From NCBI GenBank assembly GCA_947652605.1, contig OX393581.1:13706640-13770639 (forward strand): DNA of 64,000 bases. Reading direction: 5' to 3'. This document shows, piece after piece, positions 1-10,725 of the stretch; position 1 is the first letter of the stretch; each line of letters starts with the position of its first letter. Position numbers and translations under genes: made by a program. Source of the stretch: Elmis aenea. Lineage: Eukaryota > Arthropoda > Insecta > Coleoptera > Elmidae. The notes under the pieces are model-generated. The model made no database searches and was not told the DNA's origin. It saw only the letters and a list, made by a program, of their open reading frames with translations.

Positions 1-814
1 AAGTTTATGTCTCTCGAGTTGTAGAGGACTTTTAAATGCTTGAAAACCGCGAATTTATTCGAATGATAGATACTGCTTTCATTGCTGTAGACTGCAGTTC
101 ATCGTACATGTTGCATTCATTTTACATTGATCCATCAACTGTACACTAATAATTTGCCTAGTTAAAATAACTTCAAACGTAGTAAATGCAACAGAAAGTG
201 TGCTAATAATATCACAGTAGGTACAATCTTTGTGTAGAAGCACTACTTTTTAAGGAAAAAAAATTGTGGAACACACCATATATTTTTTTTATCTTGCAAT
301 AATCCGTACTATATTTAGAATACTAATACTGAGTAAGATACTGTATCTTATCCATAATTATTACATTTTTTAAATACTATTTCAAGGCCATATAAACGAT
401 AATTATATACATAAACGTCTCATTTTAATTACGAAACTGGAATTTAATAAATGCTGTATTTAAGAAAGTTATTATTTAAGATTTTTATTAAGCGCATTTA
501 AAGTTAGAGGGAACCTTATTTTAAAATACCTAAATTGAAATGTTAAATTAAAATAGTTTTGGCTAAAAAAAATATGATAAAGCCTTTTTATCTTTGTTTA
601 TCAGATCCACTATAAGTTCCACTTTTTTCCGAATTTTGCATATATCCACGTTTTTTAGTTGCTCTACGCTACGCCAATTTTTTTATCTTCATCTGAGTTC
701 TTTTGCACCCATGGATTTCCATATATAACTTTCCGTTCTATTTTATTTTTCTAATATATTGTAACATATCTTCAACCACCAAAATGCGCTTAATACAAAT
801 TTTGCCATCTTATT
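1..814. other. unannotated AT-rich DNA
   Basis: No open frame, repeat family member or RNA gene is recognised here. The stretch is AT-rich with short homopolymer runs, as expected for intergenic insect DNA. Confidence 0.5.
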
Positions 815-1275
815 AGGTTTGTTCCAACAAGTCCACCGACCAGGATTCTGCGCAGTATCGATATCGCGTTCCAACACAGTCTCTGATAGTTCACCGGACG
901 GTTTAATCGGCTGTTCCATCTGTTACAAAAGTAATACATGAAATAGTCAGTGTACGGTCAAAACAGTACGTGAATGAAGGCATGTACTAGCGCTTGGATT
1001 ATTACACGCATGCGCTGTTCATAACTAACGTGAGCTAAGCGTCGCCCTCCCAATCCCATTTAGCACTGGATTCTTAAGATGTTTACCTTGCGATGCGCTC
1101 ATTTCTATGAACGCAATAGACACAAATGCCATTTACATTTAGGGCAGTCGTAACAGGGTTCCAACAACGGCTAATACTGGCCAATACATTATTAGTACAT
1201 ATTACACGCATGCGAATAAACCAGTTCATGTACTGAGCCATGGATTGGTTTTAAATGACTTGTTGGAACAAGCCT
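815..1275 (-). mobile_element. MITE family M1, copy 1 (reverse orientation)
   Basis: The ends are inverted repeats: AGGTTTGTTCCAACAAG on the left and CTTGTTGGAACAAGCCT on the right. The inside matches three other copies in this window (31363-31848, 48651-49722, 62094-62544) in the opposite orientation. Shared blocks include the GCATGCG-containing segments and the segment around 'gcgcatcgcaagg'. There is no coding capacity. The flanks suggest a short TA-containing target duplication, but its length is not resolved. This is a non-autonomous DNA transposon of unassigned superfamily. Confidence 0.8.
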
Positions 1276-2394
1276 ATGAGCTACCATATGAGACTGTCAA
1301 TAATCTGTTAAAGTTAAAATAATGCAATTATGTTTTGTCGATTAAAGAAACTGTAGTTGGCGCTAAAATGGCACTAATTATAAACTTACCACAAATCATT
1401 CCATGTATGGTTAAAACGAAAACATTTTACAAAATATCTTTTTTAACTTTTAGCTTTAAATATTTTTTCCCTTTGCTTTTTATTAATTTACCTGTTAGTT
1501 TTTAGGTTGGTTGGCCCTATTTACCGGAAGTTTCCAGACTGTACCGAACATATGACCGGTAATTCCAATTACAATAAAAACCGAACCTTTTAAGAGGATA
1601 CAAAATTATTTGCTTTTCTTCCTTATATAGTAATTAGAAGCGAAAGACATTGTTAAAAGCAAAATAAACGATAAAACGAAGTTTCCCCTTATCGTGATAA
1701 TAAAATTTTCGCTTCGCTTTAAACGTATAGAATAGTAATCAGTTAGTTTTATGACATTTTGTTGGTTTTGGTGTTCCGAGTTTATTATACCAAAACGAAA
1801 TTTATTATGTGGTCGTAAACCATATAATTTCTGTTTGATTGTATTACATTCGGTTGGTAAGCAATAGTAAGCACTTACTAATTGATTGAAAACTGTAACG
1901 TCGATAAGAGTGAACAAATAAAGTGCTAATATAAAGCAATCAAGCATAGTCGACTTTATTTTCCTGATAATATTTTATTATCTTACCAATGTTTGGCTTA
2001 AATTTTAATCAAAACTTAAACCTATTGCGTAAGACATCATCTGAGACTATAAAATTTAAATCTCCCCGGAAATAATCGCATTTTTTAAACCATTAAGCTG
2101 TGAAAGTAGTCATTGTTAAGGAGTACAAAAACCATACTTAACGAGAACTCGTTTGTTGCAAATTAAATGATATCTAATGGTTTCTTATAACCATAATATT
2201 CTGTGGTGATAAAACTACTTGAATCAGGTTAAAGTAAATAGAGCCGTCGTGTTTCCTTAGTAACAAAATAAAGTTGATTAGTTGCCGAGTGTTAATCGTC
2301 CGTTAAATTTTGACGCAGCTTCGTGCAACCGGGCCTAAGATTAATAAGTTCTTACAGCAAACTGAAACAGTAACGTATTGTGACTTCGCACTGC
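1276..2394. other. unannotated; one weak small ORF
   Basis: Nothing is firmly recognised. On the minus strand an ORF of 113 codons (1606-1947) has a hydrophobic N-terminus (residues about 5-25), a hydrophobic segment near residues 90-106 and a basic C-terminal tail, as a small membrane protein would. It has no recognised relatives, no visible promoter and AT-rich codons. Chance is the likelier explanation. Confidence 0.3.
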
Positions 2395-2681
2395 ATTCAG
2401 GATCATCTAATAGTTTTCAAAAAGTTTCATTATTTTGGTACGCATACCTATTCATGACCATCTAATAGTTTTCAAAAGCTTCAATTCTTTTTTTAAGCAT
2501 GTTTATGATCATTTTCAAATAATTTTGATAGGCATATTCATAATTATCTAATAGTTTTCAAAAGCTTTACTTATTTTCGTAAGCATAACATGGCCATCTA
2601 ATAGTTTTCAAAAGCTTAAATTATTTTAATAAGCACATTCATGATCATCTATTAGTTTTCAAAAGCTTTACTTATATTGTA

Positions 2682-3470
2682 GAGGGTGTTTCTTAAATAC
2701 TAGCACTTAGCCCGTCCTAGGACGGGATTGTCAAGTATGACATAAGTCAACCCGCGTTACAGATTACCATAATAACATTACAGATTACTATAATAACATA
2801 ACCTCATGATGATTGTCAAGTATGACATAAGTCAATATTCATGCGTTATATAGTCAGTCACAGAGTCACAGATAGATAGATAGACAGAGTCAGGCTGGAC
2901 TTTTATATATATTTATTGCGAAAAAATTCAGGTAGTGATTCCTCATCGAAAATTAAGGGGGGTCTATCATATAAATTTGTTTCCTTAGACGTCTTCTTTC
3001 GGAGTTACACATCTTTAAAGGGGAGCGATAAAATTAGGTTTTTATTTTATTTCTCAAATTTGGATAAATGTAGGAGAATGGTATTAGGTAGATGTTTTAT
3101 ACTCATTAAAAGGTTTTCCATAGTAATATTTTCAATCATCTCTCACCTTCACAGGGGGCTGAAAAGTGCGACCCCTGTTGGTTTTTTATCAGAACTTTTT
3201 AGTGGGTAAAAATTATGCAATTAAAAAATTTTCGTTTGAAAGCTTGCTTTATTTAGAAACTTTTTTTAATCTTTAGTTTTTCTCGTAAAACCTACATTTA
3301 TCCAAATTTGAGATATAACATTAAAACCTAATTTTATCGCTCTTCTTTAGTGGGGTGTAACTCCGAAAGAAGACGTCTAAGGAAAAACATGTATATGAAA
3401 GACTTATTTACTTAATTTTCGAAAAGGAATCACCTCCCAAATTTTTTCGCAATATTTAAGAAACACCCTG
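2682..3470. mobile_element. foldback element inserted in the minisatellite
   Basis: The terminal inverted repeats are AGGGTGTTTCTTAAATA and its complement at 3453-3470. A longer inverted arm pairs about 2910-3085 with about 3285-3450; it contains the complementary segments around 'gacgtcttctttcgg' and 'gcgataaaattaggt'. The left arm is interrupted at about 2700-2908 by a different sequence with two copies each of 'gtcaagtatgacataagtca' and 'ttacagattac'. The array phase on both sides indicates insertion into one monomer, with GTA on both flanks. The ORF at 2916-3209 is only the arm read through. Confidence 0.75.
2700..2908. repeat. insert with internal direct repeats and a 16-bp palindrome
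   Basis: This segment breaks the left arm of the surrounding foldback element. It begins near a perfect palindrome, CCCGTCCTAGGACGGG (2711-2726). It then carries two copies of a roughly 22-bp unit (about 2750 and 2815), two copies of 'ttacagattac(c/t)ataataacat', and a short GATA microsatellite (about 2872-2885). Its origin is not recognised. It may be a second, nested insertion. Confidence 0.5.
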
Positions 3471-3880
3471 TATAGGCATGTTCATGATCATCTATAATAA
3501 AAGTTTTTAAAAGCTTGAATTATTGCGATAAGCATATTCATGGCCATCTAATAATTTTCAAACGCTTTTCTTATTTTATATAAGAATATTAATTTATGAT
3601 CATCTTATAGTTTTCAAAAGCTTTACTTATGTTGTATAAGCATTCTCATGATCATCTAATAGTTTTCAAAAGCTTAACTTATTTTATATAAGCATATTTA
3701 TGATGAACTTATAGTTTTCAAAAGCTTTACTTATGTTATATAAGCATTCTCATAATCATCTAATAGTTTTCAAAAGGTTAACTTATTTTATATAAGCATA
3801 TTTATGATCATGTTATAGTTTTCAAAAGCTTTACTAATGTTATATAAGCATTCTCATGACCATCTAATAGTTTTCAACTT

Positions 3881-4439
3881 TTTAATACTGATTTGATAAC
3901 TATAGCGTAGGGTAGTTGTACATTACTGTTTATGTTTATCCTTGGAGCGCTGGATGATACAGCAAATCCTGATTTTATAGATAGATGTGCAAAAAAAAAC
4001 AAAATCAGCTTTATTTTTTTTACATTGTTTTGAACTATTGACGTTTGTTTCAATTTAATTTGATGCGATGAGTAAAAAATTGGATCCACCAAGAAAATGT
4101 TAACAACTTCTGTAAAATACTAATAATTGCTAATGATAATCTTGCGCAGTTCTGGCGTTGTAAACGAAGTAACGCCACTGCTTCGTTACATAAGTATTTT
4201 AAGATCGATGTTTAAATTCTCTCATTATTTATCCAACTTTGTCCTTGAAGTAAGCTTGTTTTCCTTGCAAGTTTATGTACTGTAAATACCCTTGCGTAAT
4301 TGACAACTTCTAATAAAGTTACGGAGTCGACTTAAATATTTAGCCGTGTTTTTCGTTTACTCTTTGTTTAGTAGAGGTTTAAATGAAAATTATTTTTAAT
4401 AAACGAGCGCTTTGGTTCCATAAACAAGAAGCGAGCAGG
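3881..4439. other. unannotated DNA upstream of promoter region
   Basis: No gene or repeat is recognised. A 72-codon minus ORF (3874-4092) is AT-rich and featureless. Confidence 0.4.
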
Positions 4440-4800
4440 TGTTACGCACAGCAAAGTCGCAGTTGTAATGAAACTTTAAGCTCGTTTGAAACCAACTGCG
4501 TATGAAACCCGGCTCGGTAGTATCACGTTGGTCGCCAGTACTTCATATCCTAGTCAACCGAGATTAAAACAACCCGGAATCGGAATCAAAGCCCGGCTAT
4601 TATTAGCAGCATCATCTCGTTCCGCGATCTCCATGAGACGAGGCTCGAGCGCCACTTGCAAAGTGCCTAGTGACGTCCGTATGACGTCTCGTGACGTCGC
4701 GGGTTCCGATTGGCTGCGTCTCACGGAGAACGGGGTATCAAACTGAACTGACCGCAGAAGTCGGCGAAGGTTAGGTTAGTCGAGTTACGGCTGTCGCGCT
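4440..4800 (+). promoter_or_regulatory. candidate CpG-rich promoter of the long + strand gene
   Basis: This stretch is much richer in C, G and CpG than its surroundings, for example the part around 4600-4760. It contains repeated GACGTC-like motifs (4674-4700) and an ATTGGC (inverted CCAAT) near 4709. A leader without long ORFs and then a first coding exon follow downstream. I see no convincing TATA box, which would fit a dispersed insect promoter. The role is inferred from composition and position only. The overlapping + ORF at 4486-4746 is a by-product of the GC-rich composition. Confidence 0.4.
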
Positions 4801-5920
4801 CGTCATTTGTTATTGCGTTTATTTTTGTTTTGTTTTTTATCATTCGCGTTTGTTATTATTTGTTTTTTCAGATATTTATTAAAAACTATTTTTTAAACAA
4901 ATAGTAATTGTGTGGTGACCGCTTAACTGGAGCATTTTTTTTACTGGAGGATACTGCGCTGGTTGACGAATTAATTAAAAGCAATTGCATTTTTTGTTTT
5001 TGTTTTTTGAGTGAGAAAATTATTGTGAATTTAAAGGGGATTCTAATTTCGCTGACAGATAAACGTTCGCATACCTGATCGCATTGATGACTGCTGTCAG
5101 ATCGTTGTTTTTTAATTGTTAAAAGTTGAATTAAACGTTTTTGAGGATGGCATCCTCATTCACGTACGACTTGAAAGATACTTTGGCTTGATGAAGTTTC
5201 TTGCTTCAATGATCAAAGTGCATCTACGACTTGTGTCTGCGATCATGAAAAATTGGCTGATAACGTAAAAGCACCGTGGACGAAGATGACATCCAGAAAT
5301 AAACTTATTCCAACTCCTCAACAACATTCTAGGGTTAAATAAGGATTTTCTATTATTTACGGCGCGCAGCGAGTGATAAATATTAAAGAAGTTGGTTTGT
5401 TGTCGTCTTTGCGCCGCTGTTCAAAGCGTTTGAAGATTCAGAGTACATGAGAAAACGATGAAGTGCATTTTGCACAATAAAAGGAGTAGACGATGTGAAT
5501 AGTATTGGAGTAATAGAGACTTTGAATCTGTTAACATCTCTTGGAGTTTCTTAAACTTGGAAAGTTTTAAAAAACGTATTTTAAATTTTTTAATTGTAAT
5601 TTATGTTCGTCTTGAGGAATTACCGAACGAATTACTTTCAACGTTCCATTTAAATGAATGATATTGCTTTTCGAATTTAATGTGTTTTACTGGCGTGAGT
5701 CGAGCACGCCGCAAAAGAGAACAAGCTTTCAAATACAAACTAAGTGTATCGAATGTACTGGATACATATTCGACATTGTGGGATTTACAAAGTGTGAAGC
5801 TATAAGTGTGCCTACCATCACTGGAATGTACCGTATTTTTGATAATCTATATAATTGTTATGTGCTGTGATAATAAAATTTTCAATCGACTGTGTTTGTG
5901 ATATAAATTAAGAAGTAGTC
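4801..5920 (+). other. probable 5' leader of the + strand gene
   Basis: The stretch is non-repetitive and lies between the CpG-rich region and the first coding exon. It holds several short upstream ORFs, the longest being 70 codons at 5658-5870. I see no strong internal splice pair, so it may be a single long leader, but a leader intron cannot be excluded. A long leader with upstream ORFs would suggest translational control; this is inference. Confidence 0.35.
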
Positions 5921-6122
5921 ATGAAGATCAAAATGCCTTGTAAGCTCTGTGAGATAACCCTGGATCAACAGAAGCTAGGGGGTGGTTCGAATTGCACCCA
6001 TTCATTCGCAATACCAACCCAACTGCCTGCGTTTTTTCCACCCTCAGTGAGTGTAGGATCGTTACCATTGCACAATCCAAGCCTACTAAGGGATATGATG
6101 CTCGCGGCCTACTTATTTAGAG
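5921..6122 (+). CDS. first coding exon of an unrecognised long gene
   Basis: The ATG at 5921 follows an in-frame TAA at 5909-5911, so translation should start here. The exon codes 67 residues plus one base. It begins MKIKMPCKLCEITL, has a CxxC near residues 7-10 and a later Cys-Thr-His near 31-33, then a Pro/Phe/Ser-rich stretch and the segment LLRDMMLAAYLFRG. It ends at AG|GTAAGG (donor 6123-6124), a near-consensus 5' splice site, leaving phase 1. If unspliced, the frame adds GKECTTNNVR and stops at 6152-6154. I do not recognise the protein. Long first introns with ratchet sites are typical of insect developmental regulators and RNA-binding proteins, but family membership is not shown. The coding status rests on the open frame, the start context, the donor, and the way the phase fits the two downstream mini-exons. 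Confidence 0.5.
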
Positions 6123-6875
6123 GTAAGGAATGCACGACAAACAACGTGCGATAACAAAAGAATGCTTTGGAAACGTGTACGATCCTCTTGAACTCTCATA
6201 TTTTAAACAATTTCAGGGTTGTTTACGATAAACATGTACTGTTTAAGCAGTTTACTGGTCGCCGTTGGCCCTCACAGTCCCAAAAATATCCATAATTCAT
6301 GGGAACGAGCGGTTGAGTCACTGTTTAACATAATGTATTTATTGAAGTGTTTATTGTTCCGTTTCGAGCTGTTGTTTGACAAATTATTAACCCGAACGGT
6401 TTCACAACGAGAATCTTATTGGCAAATGTCGCGTAACCGTATTTACGACTGTATTTTTCCATTGCCACTTTAACCTGTTGATTGACTCCCGATTTGGTAA
6501 CCGATATTTAAAATTCTTCGTCCGGTATTTTGTAATTATTATTTGTGACAAACGTCGTACGTGGGATTTTTCGTTTATTTGGGAACTTGTTTCTCGATAC
6601 AACCACTAATTATATTTCGCTTGATGGCGATCCTGTATTATATTCTCTTTCATCGGATAATTTGGCGAGCAGTGGGTGGCTACAATATAATCTCCAACTT
6701 AAAAGTTCGTGGAACTAACTGCTTAGGGTTTTAAACTTGTATTTGCCTAGAAAACACCCCAATAACTCATTAGAAGAACTTGTAATGTTTAACCAAACAA
6801 AATAATATCGTGAACTACACAATTTTACTTACGTTTTGAGGATGATATGGCAAAGAAATGGCAATATTAGAGAAA
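6123..6875 (+). other. start of the presumed giant first intron; nothing else seen
   Basis: This is the sequence just after the exon 1 donor. No repeat family member or exon is recognised. Short ORFs on both strands (6219-6473, 6402-6602) look like chance. Confidence 0.4.
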
Positions 6876-7425
6876 CGTTTTTATGACGAGTACTTAGTAT
6901 GGAAAAAAAGTATCCAAATGATTAAATGTCCAATCATCGCCGATGTGACCCATATAAATGGAGACTTATTTTTATGTATACACTAGCGATTCCGGAGCCC
7001 CTTCGGGGCTCCTTCACCCTAGATCCCGGCTTGCGCGTAGAATTCTCTTTGCGCAAAAAATTATCTTTCGTTTGGTGCAATTCCCATGTCCCTAATTGGC
7101 TCAGTTCCCGAGATATATCGATTATAACTAAGCCGGAGATAATCATTCGATTGGCTCAATTTATTTACAATACTCGCAATTGCTTTCCAAAATTGAGAAA
7201 ATTGCGTCATACTACTCGCGCAGAGCCAGGCGGGTCACTTTTTTTGGAGGCGATTAATCGATCGGTTTAAATTTTATTTACAACACTCGTTATTGCTTTT
7301 TAAATTAGAATAAATATATTCGTTTTTATGACGAGTACTTGGTATGGAAAAAAGTATACAAATGATAAATGTCCAATCATCGCCGATTTGACCCATATAA
7401 ATGGAGACTTATTTTTATGTATACA
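6876..7425. repeat. 105-bp direct repeats flanking a 340-bp segment
   Basis: The block 6876-6982 recurs at 7321-7425 with only a few changes; both run from 'cgtttttatgacgag' to 'ttatgtatac'. The segment between contains a short perfect hairpin, GGAGCCCC-TTC-GGGGCTCC (about 6992-7010). It also holds a degenerate internal repeat ('atttacaatactcgcaattgc' type, about 7160 and 7275). It could be a tandem duplication or a small LTR-like (TRIM-type) element. No primer-binding site or polypurine tract was identified. Confidence 0.6.
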
Positions 7426-7439
7426 TTGCTATAGAAAAG

Positions 7440-8130
7440 CATTTTCAAAATCCTATATTATGAACTAACAAACTACTAATCTACAAAACGATAATAAAGC
7501 CAATATGGACAAACATAATACAACTGTGGTGTTCAAGCAGTAACTCTAACATAGAAATCTTACGATTTCAGGCCAAAACTTTGAGCTATAACCAACGCAC
7601 CCCCTTTCGCCCTTTCGGGTTTCTGTACTCCGACCTATTGGTCTATTGTACCCTCTGGCGATGGCCCCTTAAAGGAGTCCTGTGTTTTAGAAAAACTCCA
7701 GGATTTTTTTTAAGGGGGGTTTTCCTTAACTCTTCTTGGTTGGCTTTTTCTATCCCCAGAAGTCTACGCCGATAGGGTGTGAATCCTTTACACTGGCATA
7801 TTACGTGGAGTTTCTTCTTCTTCACCACATCCATTTCTTCCGTCTTTTTTTCTGAGACCATGATATGTTACTAATGAAGTTATACAGCGAGATCTTCACA
7901 TGTGCTCAGTGCAAAATGTGATCCAAAGTTTAAGTGTCAAAGATCTAGAAAGATTGTCTCATCATCCCAACCTTTTAGCAGCAAAGTTATTAGTGAACGC
8001 TGGACAAACAGAAAGACTTAAGAGTCATAAACCTTTAGACTTGCCGAATCGTTTTGAGTAAAAATGTAATCTATGTTGCCAATAATAAATTAATTTAAGT
8101 AAACTTAAACGTGTAGTTGCCACTGGGCAA
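7440..8130 (+). pseudogene. jockey-type non-LTR fragment, split
   Basis: The left part (about 7470-7593) reads as decayed reverse-transcriptase C-terminus similar to the better copy at 22374-23171. The match includes a 'KPIWT...LQLW' region and 'NSNIEIL.RFQAK'. The right part (7863-8060) continues in homologous order: 'W(Y)VTNEVIQ.DL', then 'LERLSHHPNLLAAKLL', then a stop near 8059. The 3' UTR shares 'gccactgggcaagctta' with the other copy. The two halves are separated by an antisense non-LTR tail at 7594-7862. Frames are broken, so the copy is dead. Confidence 0.75.
7594..7862 (-). mobile_element. RNase H-bearing non-LTR family N1, copy A (3' end only)
   Basis: This antisense fragment is shared with 14965-15310 and 26798-27480. 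All three begin on the plus strand with a 'ccctttcggg.ttct.tact.c.acctatt.gtc' type segment, followed by 'actccagga' and 'cccagaagtctac.ccgata'. Copy C shows that the longer element encodes an RNase H domain followed by a Cys-rich tail. Copy A is the shortest and sits inside a jockey fragment, so it inserted after that jockey. Confidence 0.75.
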
Positions 8131-9754
8131 GCTTATCCTTCACGTTATAAATTAAAGCACAACAATTTACTTACTGTTAATAAAGAATAGATTGTAAGTG
8201 AATCATCGATAAATGCCATTAAAAAAATATATATTGTATATTATGAACGAAGAAAAAGATGTGACACAGAAGATATTATGAACGAAATGAGGAACAACAC
8301 AATTTTCCATTACTTGAAAATAGCCAAAATGTACCACCACCGGTTATAGTTACATGTTTTAAAGTTATTTATGATATAACCAATCAAGTTATAGATCAAT
8401 TATCAAAAAAATGCGTATATATTTCTATTAATTTGCAAGATTTACCCAATAAAAAAAGATTATACATTTGCATGAGCTAATGTTTTTGTTTAACTGATTT
8501 GGAAAAGTACACTTTTAGTTGCCTTCTTGAAAGCAAATCTTTATGATTCAAATTTAGGTTCTTGAAGCCGTTACTTTTGCAATAGCTCTTACAGTGGAGG
8601 TATGATGTCTGTGTAGATCAAAAATTGTTGTGGATTTGAAACATTGAATTGTTATAGAGTTGGATAAGTTGTAACCCTGCATTTGTTTTGCGGTATCCTA
8701 ATTTTTATGGGTTAGGGTAATTTCCTTTTGAAATCTCCGCAAATGTCTGGAATAAAGCGCAATGTTTCCTGTTTTTATTGGAATAGTATGTTTCTCCTTC
8801 GTTGGTTATATTACTCCAGTGTACTAAATCAACTTTTTTTGACATAACTTGTTGATTTTTTACTCTTAAGGTATGCATAACATTAGGATGCCGGTATATC
8901 ATCAGCATTTCTGTCTTGTACCCTGGAACGTACCAAAAAAAAAAAACTCAGTATAACACTATATTTATCTCTGCTGAAAGATACTAAATTAAAAATCTCA
9001 TCAAGACACAAGTATGTGTTTAAAAACAAGTTCTAAATATAGAAGTATATTAAATGTAAAATATGCAGATTATAACTACTTAACGTAATTTATTTAACTG
9101 TTAAACGTCTCGGGATAGTATTAGCTCGAGATTTACAGTTGATACGGTTGTTATGTTCGAAATTACTATGAAAACTGATACTGCGGATCTTGTGCTAACG
9201 TACCGACCAGAAAATGAGCGAAAATGGTTGCAATAATATTTGTATTGCATCCTATGTTTAAACGTGATATGTAAACAAATAAAGCTTTTGTCGTGGTTGT
9301 ACGCAATACTTGCGGCAACAGGTTGCACGTGCTGGTTATCGGTTTATACAAGTATTAGCGTGTTTGCAATGCGTTTCAAGTTCAATGCGGTTAAATAATT
9401 GTAGGTTTACAGTTGTATACTTTAAATAATCTGCTAATTGTTCATCTGACACTAGTTTGAAGAGCGGATAACACTTGTAAATATCTTGTTTGTTGTTATA
9501 AGGTACACATATTTAAATTTAAAGACAAATTCTAAAGATATCTCTTTGTTCAAGGCATTATTATGGGTGTTATCACAGTTTTGTATATTTATGAGTATTT
9601 TGTCGTCCTTTTTTTAACATTGAGAATTTGTACGTACAAGCTTTTCTAAGGAATTCAGTGAGTTATATAACTTTGGCAGTACGACATGTAAGGCTACGTC
9701 CATCGATGCAACTTTTTAGAATGATCCTTATCTAAATATTGGCCAAATTAAGTT
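8131..9754. other. unannotated intron; one unusual minus-strand ORF
   Basis: No repeat family is recognised. At 8705-8930 on the minus strand there is a T-rich tract and a CAG acceptor (near 8928-8932). An open frame of about 70 codons then ends near 8705; it contains VDLVHWSNITNEGE and CALFQTFAEIS. It has coding-like amino-acid variety but no recognised family. It may be a decayed transposon ORF, a retrocopy fragment or chance. Confidence 0.35.
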
Positions 9755-10725
9755 ATTTAGCGACAACAAAAATATTAATTTGACTGGTTGAATCCATGAA
9801 GCAGTCCCATAGATTTAAACCGTTTAAGTCTCCGCACCAGGAGCGGCCAATAAGAAACAGCGGACGGCGATGTGTTGAAAATGCAAGAAGTAGAAGACTA
9901 CATGTATCTAGGAACACTAAAAGAGAATAAATGCAAAGAAAAAACAGAAATAAATTTAAGAATAGCAAAAAACAACAGATGCGCAGCCGGAATTGACAGA
10001 ATATTAAGGCCGAAGGAAGTATTGCGAAAAGCAAAAATGAGAGTATACAGTATACAAGACTTTCTTAAGACCAACACTAACATATAGAAGCGAGGCGTGG
10101 GTAATAAACAAAACAATACAGTTAAAGTTAAAAGCTTGGGAACGGAAGATCCTTCGAAGAACATTTGATGGAAAAAAGTGGAAAGCAGTTGGGATCTAAG
10201 AACTATTGCAGACGTTTACAACTTAAATCAAGAACCAAACATAACTCAATTTATCAAAGCTCAGCGATTGCAGTGGCTAGGTCATCTTGAACAATTGGAA
10301 GAGGACAGGAATGTAAAATATATGGGCTGGAAGATACCAGGAGAAAAAGAAAAATGGGCAGACCGAGGAGGAGATGGAGAGAGGCAGTTTTGGATGATAT
10401 AAAAGAGAAAATACTCAAACTGGAGGCAGATAGCAAAGGACAGGAAGAGGTGGAAAGATTTTACTAAGCAATGGGCCTAAAAGGCCTGCGAACGCTTCAT
10501 ATATATGTCTCCGCACTTCACCATTGTTATCTAACAGGTTGATGGCTAAGTTGTTAAGGTGTACACCGAATCTATCGCGATATCTAGCACTATATTTTGC
10601 AATTTCCTCCTTGGTTTTAGCTATACGAAGATCGCTACAGAGTATCTGGTTTGGAACAAACCATGAAGCATTTTCGATGGTTCGCATCACTTTCGACTGA
10701 AATCGTTTTAAGACGGTCGTTCTTA
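9755..10725 (-). pseudogene. antisense jockey C-terminus, split by an RTE insertion
   Basis: On the minus strand 10725 to 10517 reads as jockey RT C-terminus: 'MRTIENASWFVPNQIL', then 'AKTKEEIAKYSARYRDR', then 'LNNLAINLLDNNGEVRR'. The frame resumes to the left of the insertion (9837 down to about 9765) as 'RLKRFKSMGLLHGF', ending in a stop. This matches the order in the 22374-23171 copy (…LINKG…RRLKRW…). The interruption is flanked by a 10-bp duplication. Confidence 0.8.
9838..10506 (+). mobile_element. RTE-type non-LTR 3' fragment with 10-bp target duplication
   Basis: GTCTCCGCAC occurs at 9828-9837 and 10507-10516, marking the target duplication. The insert encodes the C-terminal part of an RTE-like polymerase with frameshifts. 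It reads 'VEDYMYLGTLKEN', 'LRIAKNNRCAAGIDRIL', 'LTYRSEAWVINK', then 'FIKAQRLQWLGHLEQLEED' and a Lys/Arg-rich end. It finishes in a short CATATATAT-like tail. It is 5'-truncated and dead. It inserted into an older antisense jockey copy. Confidence 0.85.

Larger units (their letters stand above)
2395..3880. repeat. minisatellite, 52-bp monomer with a 104-bp dimer
   Basis: The core 'AATAGTTTTCAAAAGCTT' followed by 'ATAAGCAT...CATGATCATC' recurs about every 52 bp from roughly 2405 to 2680 and again from 3475 to 3880. In the right half two monomer types alternate. One has TTATAG and CTTTACTTATGTT; the other has TAATAG and CTTAACTTATTTT. TTATAG recurs at 3605, 3709 and 3813, which is exactly 104 bp each time. 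The array is split by a foldback insertion at 2682-3470. This is a satellite-like array with early higher-order structure, not coding. Confidence 0.85.

Noticed and set aside
1606..1947. 113-codon minus ORF with signal-like and membrane-like segments
   Set aside because: AT-rich codons favour hydrophobic residues by chance; no promoter, homologue or splice context seen.
4486..4746. 86-codon + ORF in the CpG-rich region
   Set aside because: Composition bias removes stop codons; residue pattern looks random.
6990..7012. GC hairpin resembling a bacterial terminator
   Set aside because: No T run follows and the context is eukaryotic intron; it belongs to a repeat core.
9753..10164. two hydrophobic minus ORFs (9753-10034, 9898-10164)
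   Set aside because: Complement of the RTE coding text on the plus strand.
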